DNA of 64,000 nucleotides, from assembly GCA_963930645.1 (NCBI GenBank), contig OZ005652.1:350138602-350202601 (forward strand), written 5' to 3'. Source of the stretch: Salticus scenicus (lineage: Eukaryota > Arthropoda > Arachnida > Araneae > Salticidae). How positions within the stretch are numbered: position 1 is the stretch's first letter; each line of letters opens with the position of its first letter. The notes under the pieces are model-generated. The model did no database searches and was not told where the DNA came from. It worked only from the letters and a program-made list of their open reading frames with translations. Both the position numbers and the translations under genes were made by a program. Shown here piece by piece: positions 9,864 through 21,204 of the stretch.

Positions 9864-10212
9864 GTATTATACCAGAATATTTTTTTATAATATTCAAGTT
9901 TGTACTAAAATATATAACGGAAGGGGGTATCAACCCTGAAGAAGGTGAATGTGCTCATGAAACTCAACAACTTTCCCCAAAGAACATAGGTCGAAATATA
10001 AAAAAAAAATTGGCCCTCCCATAGTAAATCAATCAGCTGGTAGTCAGTTTTGTAAGGGAGGGCCAAATTTTTTTTTCATATTTCGACCTATGTTCTTTGG
10101 GGAAAGTTGTTGAGTTTCATGAGCACATTCACCTCCTTCAGGGTTGATACCCCCCTTCCGTTACACGCTGTATATATGAAATAATTAATGGACAAAATTT
10201 AAAATATTACAG
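9864..10212 (+). other. Intron 1 of Helitron A (copy 1) with embedded fold-back MITE
   Basis: The intron runs from GT at 9864 to AG at 10212 and joins TTCAAG to ATACAAGG in frame. Bases 9915-10163 form a fold-back element with ~100-bp arms starting TAACGGAAGGGG and a ~40-base centre. Without it the intron would be ~100 bp. The equivalent in copy 2 is 12548-12896, with the fold-back at 12599-12847. Confidence 0.85.
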
Positions 10213-10708
10213 ATACAAGGACAAATTTATCACTTACTGGGGGCACTGTTACCACTACCTGATGCAGATCATCAATTTTTACAAATTTATTTTATGGGCA
10301 ATTCAGATGCGGAAGTTGATAATCGTTGTGCTCACAATCCAACAGTGAAGAGAACCATTGTCCAAGAATTACAAATGTTTCTTCATCAGAATAACAATTT
10401 AGTAAACATGTTCAAAATAGCATTGGATCGGATGCCATCTGATAGCCATAATATTATCATTCGAGCTGACAAAACACCTGCCAGTGAACACACAAGGAGG
10501 TTTAATTCACCTACCATTGATGAAGTGGCTGTTGTCATTGTGGGAGAAAATTTACAATCTAGAGATATTGTGCTTCATCGTCGGAATAGTGATTTAAAAC
10601 GTGTATCTGAAACACACAGGAGCTATGATGGATTACAATATCCTTTGATCTTCTGGCAGGGGGAAGATGGATACCATTTTAATATCAAAATGGTAAATCA
10701 AGTAACAG

Positions 10709-10785
10709 GTAAATAAATTGAGCAGGATTAAATAATATTTTTAAATTCAATTCATCTAAGTAACATTTATCATTTTTGATTGCAG
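10709..10785 (+). other. Intron 2 of Helitron A (copy 1), 77 bp
   Basis: GTAAATAAATTG...TTTTGATTGCAG, joining VT-G-AET in frame. The equivalent in copy 2 is 13393-13469. Confidence 0.85.
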
Positions 10786-11959
10786 GTGCTGAAACCAACA
10801 AAAAAGTTAGTGCTATGAATTTCTATTCATACAGACTCATGATCCGTCAAGGTGAAATAAATCATATTTTGATGTGTCAACGACTTTTTCATCAGTTTGC
10901 AGTTGACATGTATGTCAAAATTGAGACTGAACGATTAACATACATCAGTTTGAACCAACGACAGCTACGATCAGAGGAATACATTCATCTCCGCGATGCT
11001 ATAAATGCAGATGGCAATGTGAATAATGTAGGAAGAATGACAATTTTGCCAGCCACTTATATAGGAAGCCCACGCCACATGCACGAATATGCTCAGGATG
11101 CTATGTCATATGTTAGGCATTATGGCCGCCCAGACTTATTTGTTACATTCACATGTAACCCAAATTGGTCCGAAATCAAGAGGGAATTGAATCAGAGGGA
11201 TTTATCTTATCTTAGTCTTGAAATGTTCGTGGAGGTCTAGGGAAGGTTTAAAAGGCGAGAAAAAATCGAATAATTTCCGGGAAAACCCTAAAAACAGCCC
11301 TTTTCTATTTCCCATACAAACGTTTTCTAGAGTCAATTTGAACTTTATTGCTATTCAATAAAGTTCATATTAAATTATAATAGTCTTCGCGTGCGCTTTG
11401 GAGGATCTAATGTCGCGTTCCGAAAATAAACAAAAGTGAATCGCGAACGCGACAAAAAATGTATTTTAGCTAACTTCAGTTGTAACTGTATCAGATTATT
11501 TATTTAAGTTTGATAAATCTTAAGTTTTGTCACAAATTAAGTTTCTGAACACAACCATAATATTTGACATTAGATTTGACAACCAACTAATATGTCAATC
11601 ATTATGTCGCACTTCAGAACACGGAGATTTATGGCTTAAAGGTAAACTCCAAAAAAATAAATAAAAAAATCACGGAAAAAAGGAAAATAAATAAAAAAAA
11701 TCACGGAAAAAAGTATTACGATTGACGATATTGTGTTACGATCATGGTTACGATATTCTATGAGTGCATCCTTCTATCTTTGTGAGTGACGATTACCGCT
11801 ACGTGCGCGAGAACTTTCTTTACTTTTGTGATCCTTTGTGATAGTGACATTCCAAGTAGTGTGCTCTTTTTTTGTTGATATTTTGTGATAGTGACACTTT
11901 ACTGTTAAGTTACTGTTAAGTGAGCGAGAAATTTTCTCACTTCGATTAATTACGTTACG

Positions 11960-14900
11960 ATGCCGAGGAGAAGACGACCTGACTTAGGTCGTCGCAGTCA
12001 ATCAAATGTGCGAAGAGCTACCTCACGTGCTAACCGCACTGATGACCAGAGAGAGACAGATCAATAAAATAGTCGTATTGCTATGTCAGAATTGCGTTAT
12101 TTAGTGAGTGACAATGAAGTGGATAGGCTTAGAATGCAACGAGTTCGTGCACATCAAACACAACAACAGCGAGCACGACATAATGAAATTGAGCGAATCC
12201 GCAGACGCAGTGCTCCTGCGATTCTTGAACGAGCTGCATTCCACTATGATCCGGCAATTGATTATTGTGCCGACAAATCGGTAACAATTGGGGAAATGAA
12301 AATAATTTGTAAATATTGTAAGGCGTTAAAATACACTGGTGAATCTACTGGATTATGTTGTGCTGGAGGCAAAGTAAAATTGCCACAATTGGTCCCACCA
12401 CCAGATCCTTTACGCTCTTTAGTTTCTGGGATTGGAAATGATTCTAAGCACTTCTTGGCCAACATTCAGAAATATAACAACTGTTTCCAGATGACATCAT
12501 TTGGCGCTACACATATTATACAGGACAATTTCATGCCCACTTTCAAGGTATTATACCAGAATATTTTTTTATAATATTCAAGTTTGTACTAAAATATATA
12601 ACGGAAGGGGGTATCAACCCTGAAGAAGGTGAATGTGCTCATGAAACTCAACAACTTTCCCCAAAGAACATAGGTCGAAATATAAAAAAAAATTTGGCCC
12701 TCCCATAGTAAATCAATCAGCTGGTAGTCAGTTTTGTAAGGGAGGGCCAAATTTTTTTTTCATATTTCGACCTATGTTCTTTGGGGAAAGTTGTTGAGTT
12801 TCATGAGCACATTCACCTCCTTCAGGGTTGATACCCCCCTTCCGTTACACGCTGTATATATGAAATAATTAATGGACAAAATTTAAAATATTACAGATAC
12901 AAGGACAAATTTATCACTTACTGGGGGCACTGTTACCACTACCTGATGCAGATCATCAATTTTTACAAATTTATTTTATGGGCAATTCAGATGCGGAAGT
13001 TGATAATCGTTGTGCTCACAATCCAACAGTGAAGAGAACCATTGTCCAAGAATTACAAATGTTTCTTCATCAGAATAACAATTTAGTAAACATGTTCAAA
13101 ATAGCATTGGATCGGATGCCATCTGATAGCCATAATATTATCATTCGAGCTGACAAAACACCTGCCAGTGAACACACAAGGAGGTTTAATTCACCTACCA
13201 TTGATGAAGTGGCTGTTGTCATTGTGGGAGAAAATTTACAATCTAGAGATATTGTGCTTCATCGTCGGAATAGTGATTTAAAACGTGTATCTGAAACACA
13301 CAGGAGCTATGATGGATTACAATATCCTTTGATCTTCTGGCAGGGGGAAGATGGATACCATTTTAATATCAAAATGGTAAATCAAGTAACAGGTAAATAA
13401 ATTGAGCAGGATTAAATAATATTTTTAAATTCAATTCATCTAAGTAACATTTATCATTTTTGATTGCAGGTGCTGAAACCAACAAAAAAGTTAGTGCTAT
13501 GAATTTCTATTCATACAGACTCATGATCCGTCAAGGTGAAATAAATCATATTTTGATGTGTCAACGACTTTTTCATCAGTTTGCAGTTGACGTGTATGTC
13601 AAAATTGAGACTGAACGATTAACATACATCCGTTTGAACCAACGACAGCTACGATCAGAGGAATACATTCATCTCCGCGATGCTATAAATGCCGATGGCA
13701 ATGTGAATAATGTAGGAAGAATGACAATTTTGCCAGCCACTTATATAGGAAGCCCACGCCACATGCACGAATATGCTCAGGATGCTATGTCATATGTTAG
13801 GCATTATGGCCGCCCAGACTTATTTGTTACATTCACATGTAACCCAAATTGATCCGAAATCAAGAGGGAATTGCTACATAGCCAAACACCAGTTGTTAGA
13901 CATGACATAATTGCCAGAGTTTTTAAACAAAAATTAAAATCTCTGATGAATTTCTTAATAAAGCATTGTGTGTATGGCCGAGTCCGTTGTTGGATGTACT
14001 CTGTAGAATGGCAAAAGCGTGGATTGCCACATGCGCACATTTTACTCTGGTTAGTGGACAAAATAAGGCCAGATGAGATTGATTCCAAAATTTCAGCTGA
14101 AATTCCAGATGAAACAGTTGACCCAAAATTGCATGCAGTAGTTACCAAACACATGATACATGGACCTTGCGGACTTTTCAACTACAATTCACCCTGTATG
14201 GTCGACGGCAAGTGTTCCAAGCGATACCCAAGAGACCTGCTTGCTGAAACCATAACGGGAAATGATGGATACCCATTGTATCGTCGGCTATCAGTTGCGG
14301 ACAATGGGCAATCGGTAGTTGTGAAGGTAAGAGGACAAAATGTTGATGTAAACAATCGTTGGATTGTGCCATACTCGCCAGTATTGTCCAAAGCTTTTGA
14401 GACTCACATCAATGTGGAATATTGTAACTCTGTAAACTCGATAAAGTACATATGTAAATATGATAACAAAGGCAGCGATATGGCTGTCTTCGCTGTAACC
14501 AATGCAAATGATGAAATATCACAGTACCAGATGGGGCGCTATGTAAGTAGCAACGAAGCAATTTGGCGTATATTTTCATTTGCGATCCATGAAAGATACC
14601 CTACAGTAGTCCATTTGGCGGTCCATTTAGAAAATGGTCAACGAGTTTACTTTAATGAATCGAACGCGGCAGACAGAGCGGCACGTCCACCATCGACAAC
14701 ATTAACAAGTTTCTTCACAGTCTGTCAAACTGATGATTTTGCTCGCACTTTGCTGTATGCTGACATGCCACGCTATTACATATGGAATGCATCATCGAAA
14801 TCGTTTCAGCGTCGAAAACAAGGAACACCAGTTGAAGGACATCCAAATGTATTTGCTTCAGACGCTCTGGGTCGCATCTACACAGTACATCCAAATAACG

Positions 14901-16794
14901 ATGAATGTTATTATTTGCGATTGTTGTTGGTGAATGTTCGTGGTCCGACATCGTTCAAACAACTGAGAACAGTTAATGGACAGCTGTGTGCGACTTACCG
15001 TGAGGCATGCCAACTATTACATTTACTTGAGAACGATTCGCACTGGGATGATACGCTCAAGGATTCCGTAATATCTTCATCGCCGCATCAAATTCGTACA
15101 TTGTTTGCGATTATCATATCGACATGTTTCCCCTCGAATCCAAAAGATTTGTGGGTTAAGTATAGAGATGACATGTCTGAGGATGTTTTGCATCGTGTTC
15201 GCCGTGAAACTTTGAATCCTACACTACAAATGACTGAAGAAATTTACAATGAGACATTGATCATGATAGAAGATATGTGTTTATTGATAGCAAATAAAGT
15301 ATTGTCGTGTTTGGGAATGACAGCACCCAATCGTCATATGCATGATGCATTAAACCACGAGTTGCAAAGGGAACAACAGTACGACATTGAAGCATTGGCC
15401 GAAACAGTTCGTACAAATGTTCCACAATTAAATCAACAACAAAGAATTGCGTACGACACTTTGATAGAAGCTGTGAACAGTGGATCTGGTGGAATTTATT
15501 TCCTTTATGCTCCCGGAGGAACCGGAAAAAGTTCTTAATTTCATTGCTTTTGGCGAGGATCAGATCGCGAAATGATGTTGCTCTAGCGTTGGCTTCATCT
15601 GGAATAGCTGCGACTCAGCTAGAAGGTGGACGAACTGCACATTCTGCCTTGAAATTACCATTAAACATGCAAATCACCGAAACACCAATTTGCAACATCG
15701 CCAAAAATAGCGCAATGGCCAAGATCCTACAGGTATGCAAATTAATTGTTTGGGATGAATGCACAATGGCCCATAAGAGGTCACTGGAGGCGCTGGACAG
15801 AACATTGAAAGATCTTCGTGACAACCAAAATATTTTTGGTGGGGCCATGATTCTGTTGTCAGGTGATTTTCGTCAGACTCTTCCAGTTATTCCCCGATCA
15901 ACTGTTGCTGATGAACTAAATGCATGCCTAAAATCATCGAATTTGTGGCAGTACGTAAAGACACTCCAATTAACAACTAACATGCGAGTATTTTTGCAAC
16001 ATGATGAAACTGCAAATGTGTTTGCGAAGCAGTTGTTAGATATTGGAAATAATAAAGTTGCAATGGACACCTCGACCGGATTCATCACATTACCCACAGA
16101 TTTCTGTCACATCACAGATTCAAAAGAGGAGCTTATTCAGCGTGTTTTCCCAGATATAGCGCAAAAGTTCAATAACCATAATTGGCTGGGTGAACGAGCA
16201 ATATTGGCAGCGAAAAATAAAGATGTCGAGGATCTCAATGCGACCATTCTGAATTTTCTTCCAGGACAGTTGGTTTCCTTCAAATCAGTCGACACCGTTA
16301 TGAACCAGGATGACGTAGTCAACTATCCCACGGAGTTTTTAAATTCACTGGAATTGCCTGGATTACCACCTCACAATTTGCAGTTAAAAGTAGGATCAGT
16401 TGTCATCATGCTGCGTAACATTAATCAACCTCGACTATGCAATGGAACAAGACTGGCTGTGAAAAAGCTGATGAATAACGTCATTGAGGCAACAATCATA
16501 AAAGGAAAATACAAAGGAGAGGATGTCTTGATCCCGCGAATACCGATGATTCCAACGGATTTACCATTCGATTTTAAACGCTTGCAATTTCCAGTACGTC
16601 TGGCCTTTGCGATGACAATAAATAAATCGCAAGGACAGTCTTTAGAAGTTTGCGGAATCAACTTGGAGTTTCCCTGTTTCGCGCATGGACAATTATACGT
16701 CGCGTGTTCGCGCGTCGGAAAACCGTCTTCTTTGTTTATTTACGCACCACAAAACAAAACAAAAAATATAGTTTATGAGAAAGCTTTAAATTGA
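11960..16794 (+). pseudogene. Helitron A Rep/Pif1-type helicase (nearly full length)
   Basis: Encodes the rolling-circle initiator fused to an SF1 helicase. Exons are 11960-12547, 12897-13392 and 13470-16794. Seen in order: basic N-terminus (MPRRRRPDLGRRSQ), Helitron_like_N region, Rep motif 1 (FTCNPN), HUH motif (WQKRGLPHAHILLWL, ~14008-14052), two catalytic tyrosines (YICKY, ~14450), Walker A (YAPGGTGKSS, ~15508-15537), Walker B-type VWDECTMAH, the SGDFRQ motif, and C-terminal INKSQGQSLE and YVACSRVGK. Lesions: TAA at codon 36 (shared with copy 1), TGA in place of Trp at 13850-13852, and a one-base loss just after Walker A (~15531-15537) that shifts the frame until it resumes as LLLARIRSRND. 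An intact relative should make ~1,450 residues. Confidence 0.93.
12599..12847. repeat. Fold-back MITE in Helitron intron 1 (copy 2)
   Basis: It has ~100-bp inverted arms beginning TAACGGAAGGGG and ending CCCTTCCGTTA. It is duplicated together with the Helitron segment (first copy 9915-10163). The right flank CACGCTGTA suggests a Tc1/mariner-like end, but no clean target duplication is visible. Confidence 0.75.
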
Positions 16795-17018
16795 TTAACA
16801 AACTGTATCATAACAGTGTGTGTCTGTTAATAAAAATTTAAACCTTATAAATAGCCAGTATTTCAGGAAAACTCTGTTTTTTTAAGTAAGCAACATGATG
16901 TGTCGAAAATAATAATAAAACTTCATGCTTCATTAAAAAAATGCTTTTTTATTCAATACGTTTTGTTTGTTTTGAAATTAATTCATACAAAAGTTTAGGT
17001 CTTTTATTTATCGATTGA

Positions 17019-17047
17019 GGCAGTACAAAGTCTGCCGGGTCAGCTAG
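17019..17047 (+). terminator. Helitron A 3' terminal hairpin and CTAG
   Basis: GGCAG (17019-17023) pairs with CTGCC (17032-17036) across an 8-base loop, followed by GGGTCAG and the terminal CTAG. This is the rolling-circle termination signal of Helitrons. Confidence 0.9.
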
Positions 17048-17191
17048 TATACCAATAAAAAAAAAAAAAAAAAAAAAAAAAACAATAAACAATAATACAA
17101 TAATTCAGTTGTTAAATACAATAAACAATCTACTGATTTCTTAAGAACTAACAATATTAAACCCATTAACACTAATACCTTTAAATAATAA
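17048..17191. other. Low-complexity spacer
   Basis: A 26-base A run (17057-17082) and A/T-rich sequence with no gene. Confidence 0.6.
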
Positions 17192-17510
17192 TAATAAAAA
17201 AAAATAGCACCTTTCAACTCATATCACTATGCCCTAAAAAGAGAAGCTCTAGAAATTTTAGCAACTAACAACTCCGTAAATGACATCGAACATAGTTTAA
17301 TACCACCTGAATGGCAACACCTGCTTCAACCTAAGAAAAGAAGTGAAGAGAGTGATGGACAAGAGAATGAGAAATGAAAATATACTGCCCAGCTGTAGTC
17401 GTCATATGAGGTCTGAAGACAGCTCCGTTTGGAAGCCGAAATATATTGGCTCAACCTTCTAAAGGATTTTAATGTAAGGTAAAGTTAAATAAATAATAAT
17501 AATAATAATA
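17192..17510 (+). pseudogene. Coding-like tail of an unidentified retroelement
   Basis: From about 17209 a short frame (SYHYALKREALEILAT, then SLIPPEWQHLLQPKKR) ends at a TGA at 17375-17377. A ~110-bp 3' UTR-like stretch and an (ATA)n tail near 17490-17510 follow. A coding end plus UTR plus simple-repeat tail suggests a non-LTR or Penelope-like 3' fragment. The family is not recognised. Confidence 0.35.
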
Positions 17511-18763
17511 AAAACTTCTTAATGTATGTGAAAACTAAAAAAAAAAAAAAAAAAAAAAAATTGAATGAGTCATTGTGGAAACAAATTTTCCCATAGAATA
17601 ACATGAGATTTGGTTGTTGAAAAGATTAAGTATTGTCCGCTCTCAAGAGCAAAAGTTTTTTCTTTTTTTCTGTATTTTTCCTTTTCTGATTTACTAAAAT
17701 AGATTTCTTTTATAATTTTGTTATTTTTTCTTACATGAAATCAGGTTGAGGAAGGACATAACAGGTAACAGGAGTGTTCCAGAAGTGATTTGCAATAAGC
17801 AAATTGGCCAGCTTAATAGGTATTCATTAACCACATTTCTTGAGACCATGGAAGCCTCTGCGCAAGTTCGGATTGAACGAGTCCAGTGATAAATAGGGGT
17901 GACTGAGAGAAAACAAGCCATAAGTGAACACCGAATAACTGGATGTTTGCCAAATAACTATCTCTCGGCCAATTTTGCATCCCTCCAAACTTTTGGACTC
18001 GGCCTCACTGCTAGTCGTAGGAAACGTGGTCGCACTATACACATGTTATGTCTGGTGTTATTTCTACATTCTCATTGGATGTTCTACTACCTGTTTCAGG
18101 GTCAGCATCAGGGATATACCATTAAAAAAATAAAAATAAATAAATAAAAATAAAATAAAAAAGAGTGAAAAGATTAAGATATGGGATTGTTTATAAAATG
18201 CATAGAAAATATTTCTTTCTGAAAGATTGTCCTGATATTTCTACAAGAATTTTGCAAAAGGTGAAAAATAGTCTCCCAATAGTTGTCTTTTTGTGAAAAT
18301 AGTTGCCTTTACAAGCTTTTTGTGTCAAAAAAGTTGCCGTAGTCTCCTCAGGCTGAAAATAGTTGCAAATAGTTGCCTTTTAGTAGCCTGTGGCAACCAT
18401 GATAATATTATTTTCTTCTATTAACCGTTTCCATAAATTACAATTCATTCTTTTAGATATCGCAAGTTCACTTTATTTTAGTTAAAGTGTGCAATAAATT
18501 TCCGTTGTAACATCATTAAAGGGCAATTTATATATTCTTAATGCCGGGAAGTAGACTTCATGTCTGCTTGGAAACAAACAATTTTTATGGCGTGAGAATT
18601 GGCTTAACTGATTGGCATAAATTTTTATAACGAACTCTCTAAATTCAAAATATTTATATATATTTATATATTTATATAATATATATTAAATAAATAAATA
18701 TATATATTATAATTTATATTAGATAAATATATTTATATTAAATATATAAATATTTTATGTATT
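17511..18763. other. Non-coding stretch with repeat fragments
   Basis: Contains a 24-base A run (~17537-17560), a segment at 17560-17610 that recurs at ~55310-55355, and several AGTTGCCTTT-type repeats around 18270-18390 related to ~7050-7130. TA-rich low complexity lies at 18650-18760. No supported gene. Confidence 0.5.
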
Positions 18764-18777
18764 TATGTGTATTCGGG

Positions 18778-19093
18778 TTGGTTGGTTGGGTTTTACGTCG
18801 CACTAGTGCAGCGCAGATGGGCAATTGGCGACGGTCTGGGACTCACTCCTAGAGGTGGTCCGGAGACATGCCACCGCAATTTTGAGCCTCCACGGAAGGG
18901 ATGGCTCTCCCGCTTCTGTGACCCCCAGAGGTATAATTTTTATCGGAATATGGAGGACATTGCGGCCACGACAGATTTTACGTGCACCATCCACCATTAG
19001 TGTACACGACGGTTTTTGGTCGGTTCGAATACCGAACCCGCAACCTTCCAATTACGAGGCCGGCGCTCTATCGTCTGGGCTACCGCGGCTCCC
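18778..19093 (-). repeat. tRNA-derived SINE
   Basis: On the minus strand the 5' end GGAGCCGCGGTAGCCCAGA and an A-box-like TAGCCCAGACGATAGAGCG are followed by a B-box-like GGTTCGGTATTCGAACC (19038-19022). The 3' end is a short AACC repeat (18778-18790). A 14-bp target duplication with one mismatch flanks it: 18764-18777 and 19094-19107 (TAT[G/A]TGTATTCGGG). This confirms LINE-mediated insertion. Confidence 0.88.
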
Positions 19094-19410
19094 TATATGT
19101 ATTCGGGAGACAATGGAATCTATTTGGCTATAAATTTGGCGCTTTTTTCGGAAAACTTGGCGTTACAGTTCAATTGGATGTCGATTGTCAGATAGAAAAC
19201 CACTCACTTCACTCGTAAACCATTGTTCATATAACACGCGATCACGAAGCCCTCTCTCTCTACCAAAGGTTGCTGTACACCACCTGAATGTCTTGAAGAT
19301 GATTTTTTTTAGTTTAGCATTCATAATATATTATAAAATACCCTACATTCCCTAACTGTGATATTATGCTTAAAATAAAATGCTGCAAATTCAAAAGGAT
19401 TCTCTTTTTA

Positions 19411-20550
19411 CTTTCTTTTATATGTAATATAGAGAAAGTATTGGATTCGTAAAAATTTTCGACCTCGGGTTTTTGATGGATTTACACGTTTTGAAAGCTG
19501 TAGAACACGATTTGACCCTTTTTAGAAAATGTCTGTCTGTCTGTCTGTCTGTCAGTCTGTCTGTGTGTGTGTGTGTGACAAAATTTTGTGGCAACTGTAT
19601 CTCAGGAACTACTGCACAGAATTTCATACAAATTAGTATGTAGTTGCACCTTGACATAAATTAGTGCCTATCAACTTTTGGTAAAAATTGTCTTACAGGT
19701 TGCGTTGCCATCCCGCTTTTTCTAAATTTTTAACATGGTGATATAGGACAAAATTTTGTATAAATGTGCATAAAGAGAATTAATTTTTAGTAATCATTAT
19801 GAAATTTACAAGAATTATTTATAATAGAGGTAGTCAACTGGGGAAAAAATTTTGTATGCGTAGGAGCCTCGTGAACCCCCCTGGGGGGGAAGTCCCCCCT
19901 CGAGGAGAGTAAATTTTCAAGATGGGTATCTTTCGAAAGGTCTCGTCAATACCTTTAAAACGAATGGTTGAACTATAAATCTGTGATTATTTAAAACAAA
20001 GTTATCGATTTTTTTTACTTTTAACAAAAAGTAACTTAGAAAAAAAATCGTTTTTTTTTTTTTTTTAACGAAATTTAACTAGACTTGGTATTTAGTTGGC
20101 CCCTGACATAAACTAGGGCTGATTAGATTTGGGGATCAATCACTCAACAGGTGGTGCTGTGATCGTATTTTTTCTAAATTTTTAACATGGCAGTATAGGA
20201 CAAAATTTCGTATAAATGTACATAATGGGAGTTATTCTTAACCTGTTATTGTGAAATTAATAGGAATTATTGATAATAGTAGTAGTTAATTAGGAAAAAA
20301 ATCTCGGTCATTGCTTCCCCCCCCAGGGGAAAGTACCCCCAGGGGGGGGGGGTAAATTTTCAAGATGGGTATCTTTCGAAAGGTCTCGTCAATATCTTTA
20401 AAATGAATGGTTGAACTATAAATATGTGATAATTTAAAACAAAGTTATTTTTTTTAACGAAAAAAAAACTTTTAAAAAAATCGTATATATATATATATTT
20501 TTTTTAATATTGTTACTGCGTGAATTTGTATAGGAAAATATAGAAGAAAG
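19411..20550. repeat. Dispersed ~1.1-kb repeat X, copy 1
   Basis: It matches 50230-51336 throughout. Both ends carry CTTTCTTCTATAT-like inverted termini. A (GTCT)n/(GT)n microsatellite lies at 19531-19579. The body contains an internal duplication: the block with AGGACAAAATTT and the block with GATGGGTATCTTTCGAAAGG each occur twice, ~440-450 bp apart. No convincing coding frame and no clear target duplication. Family unknown. Confidence 0.8.
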
Positions 20551-20846
20551 TCTTGTGGTGGCCACAGCATACTAGTTTTTCAAGGCTTGATTATCTATTG
20601 CATCTGGTGTTGAGAATACTTGTGTGAGACTCAGGGAAAAAATAAGGCCCGTATGAACTCTGTTTTCTTATCATTACGGCATATGGAGGTGAATTTCATT
20701 TAAACGCATTTTAACATCGTTAATTTGCAATGAACAATACGAAATTAGGGTACATTACTGAGATGCTTAAACCTATGTTTTCTGCAGAAAATATGTGCTC
20801 TTTAGTATAAATATCTCGCCAATTGCATATGGTTAATACTGAAATA

Positions 20847-20983
20847 GAGTCTAGTCAAGAATGAGCGTCGGTCGCCAAAGAGGCGATAAGCGTTCTATAT
20901 GTAATATGTAGTGGTCTTTTTCTTCCCAAATCGTATGCGAAGAAAACAACACGATGTCTTGTCATTCATTCTTGACTAGACCC
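20847..20983. mobile_element. Short MITE with ~18-bp terminal inverted repeats
   Basis: Ends GAGTCTAGTCAAGAATGA and its inverse with one mismatch. The flanks CTGAAATA (20839-20846) and TTGAAATA (20984-20991) form a 7-8-bp target duplication. That duplication size fits hAT-like elements. Confidence 0.65.
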
Positions 20984-21204
20984 TTGAAATACCTTTTAAA
21001 CGCAGTCGTATGTTAGAAATGTAAGAACTAGTTGCAGGTTGGTCCACAAGTGGATTTGACGATTTTTCTTTGGTGATTATGGCGAAGTGCCAATTTCAGA
21101 AGTGGTTGCCATGGATTCCAAGCGTAAACAAAAGAAAAATGTGTTTTTCAAAATGGCGTCATTATTAATGTACAAAAATTAATCAAGTTTATATTTATTT
21201 AATA

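Larger units (their letters stand above)
8514..11200 (+). repeat. Copy 1 of the Helitron A internal tandem duplication
   Basis: Bases from about 8514 recur from about 11198 with a constant offset of 2,684. At the junction near 11188-11200 the coding sequence (…AGGGAATTG) switches, after a short AATCAGA filler, to GGATTTATC, which is the 5' terminal region of the element. Copies differ at only a handful of sites, for example 9279, 10908, 10950 and 11152. Confidence 0.93.
9276..11200 (+). pseudogene. Helitron A Rep, N-terminal part only (truncated first copy)
   Basis: The gene starts at ATG 9276 (MLRRRRPDLGRRSQ). It meets an in-frame TAA at 9381-9383 (codon 36) and reopens at 9399 (MSELRYL). 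Exons 9276-9863, 10213-10708 and 10786 onward are separated by GT-AG introns. They encode the Helitron_like_N region up to Rep motif 1 (FVTFTCNPNW). After KREL the frame runs into duplicated 5' UTR-type sequence and stops at 11238. The tryptophan after NPN is intact here, whereas the second copy has TGA. The HUH, Y2 and helicase parts are absent from this copy. Confidence 0.88.
8452..17047 (+). mobile_element. Helitron A, autonomous-type rolling-circle transposon
   Basis: The 5' end is TCTATATATATAAAAATG, preceded by A (8451). The 3' end is CTAG followed by T (17048), with a GGCAG...CTGCC hairpin 11 bases upstream. Insertion between A and T without target duplication is the Helitron signature. 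It encodes a Rep/Helicase protein on the plus strand. Length is 8,596 bp, of which 2,684 bp are an internal tandem duplication, so the progenitor would be ~5.9 kb. Only a few disabling lesions are seen, so the copy is recent but probably dead. Confidence 0.95.

Noticed and set aside
18767..19133. Overlapping short frames on both strands
   Set aside because: They lie in the tRNA-derived SINE and are chance frames in GC-richer DNA.
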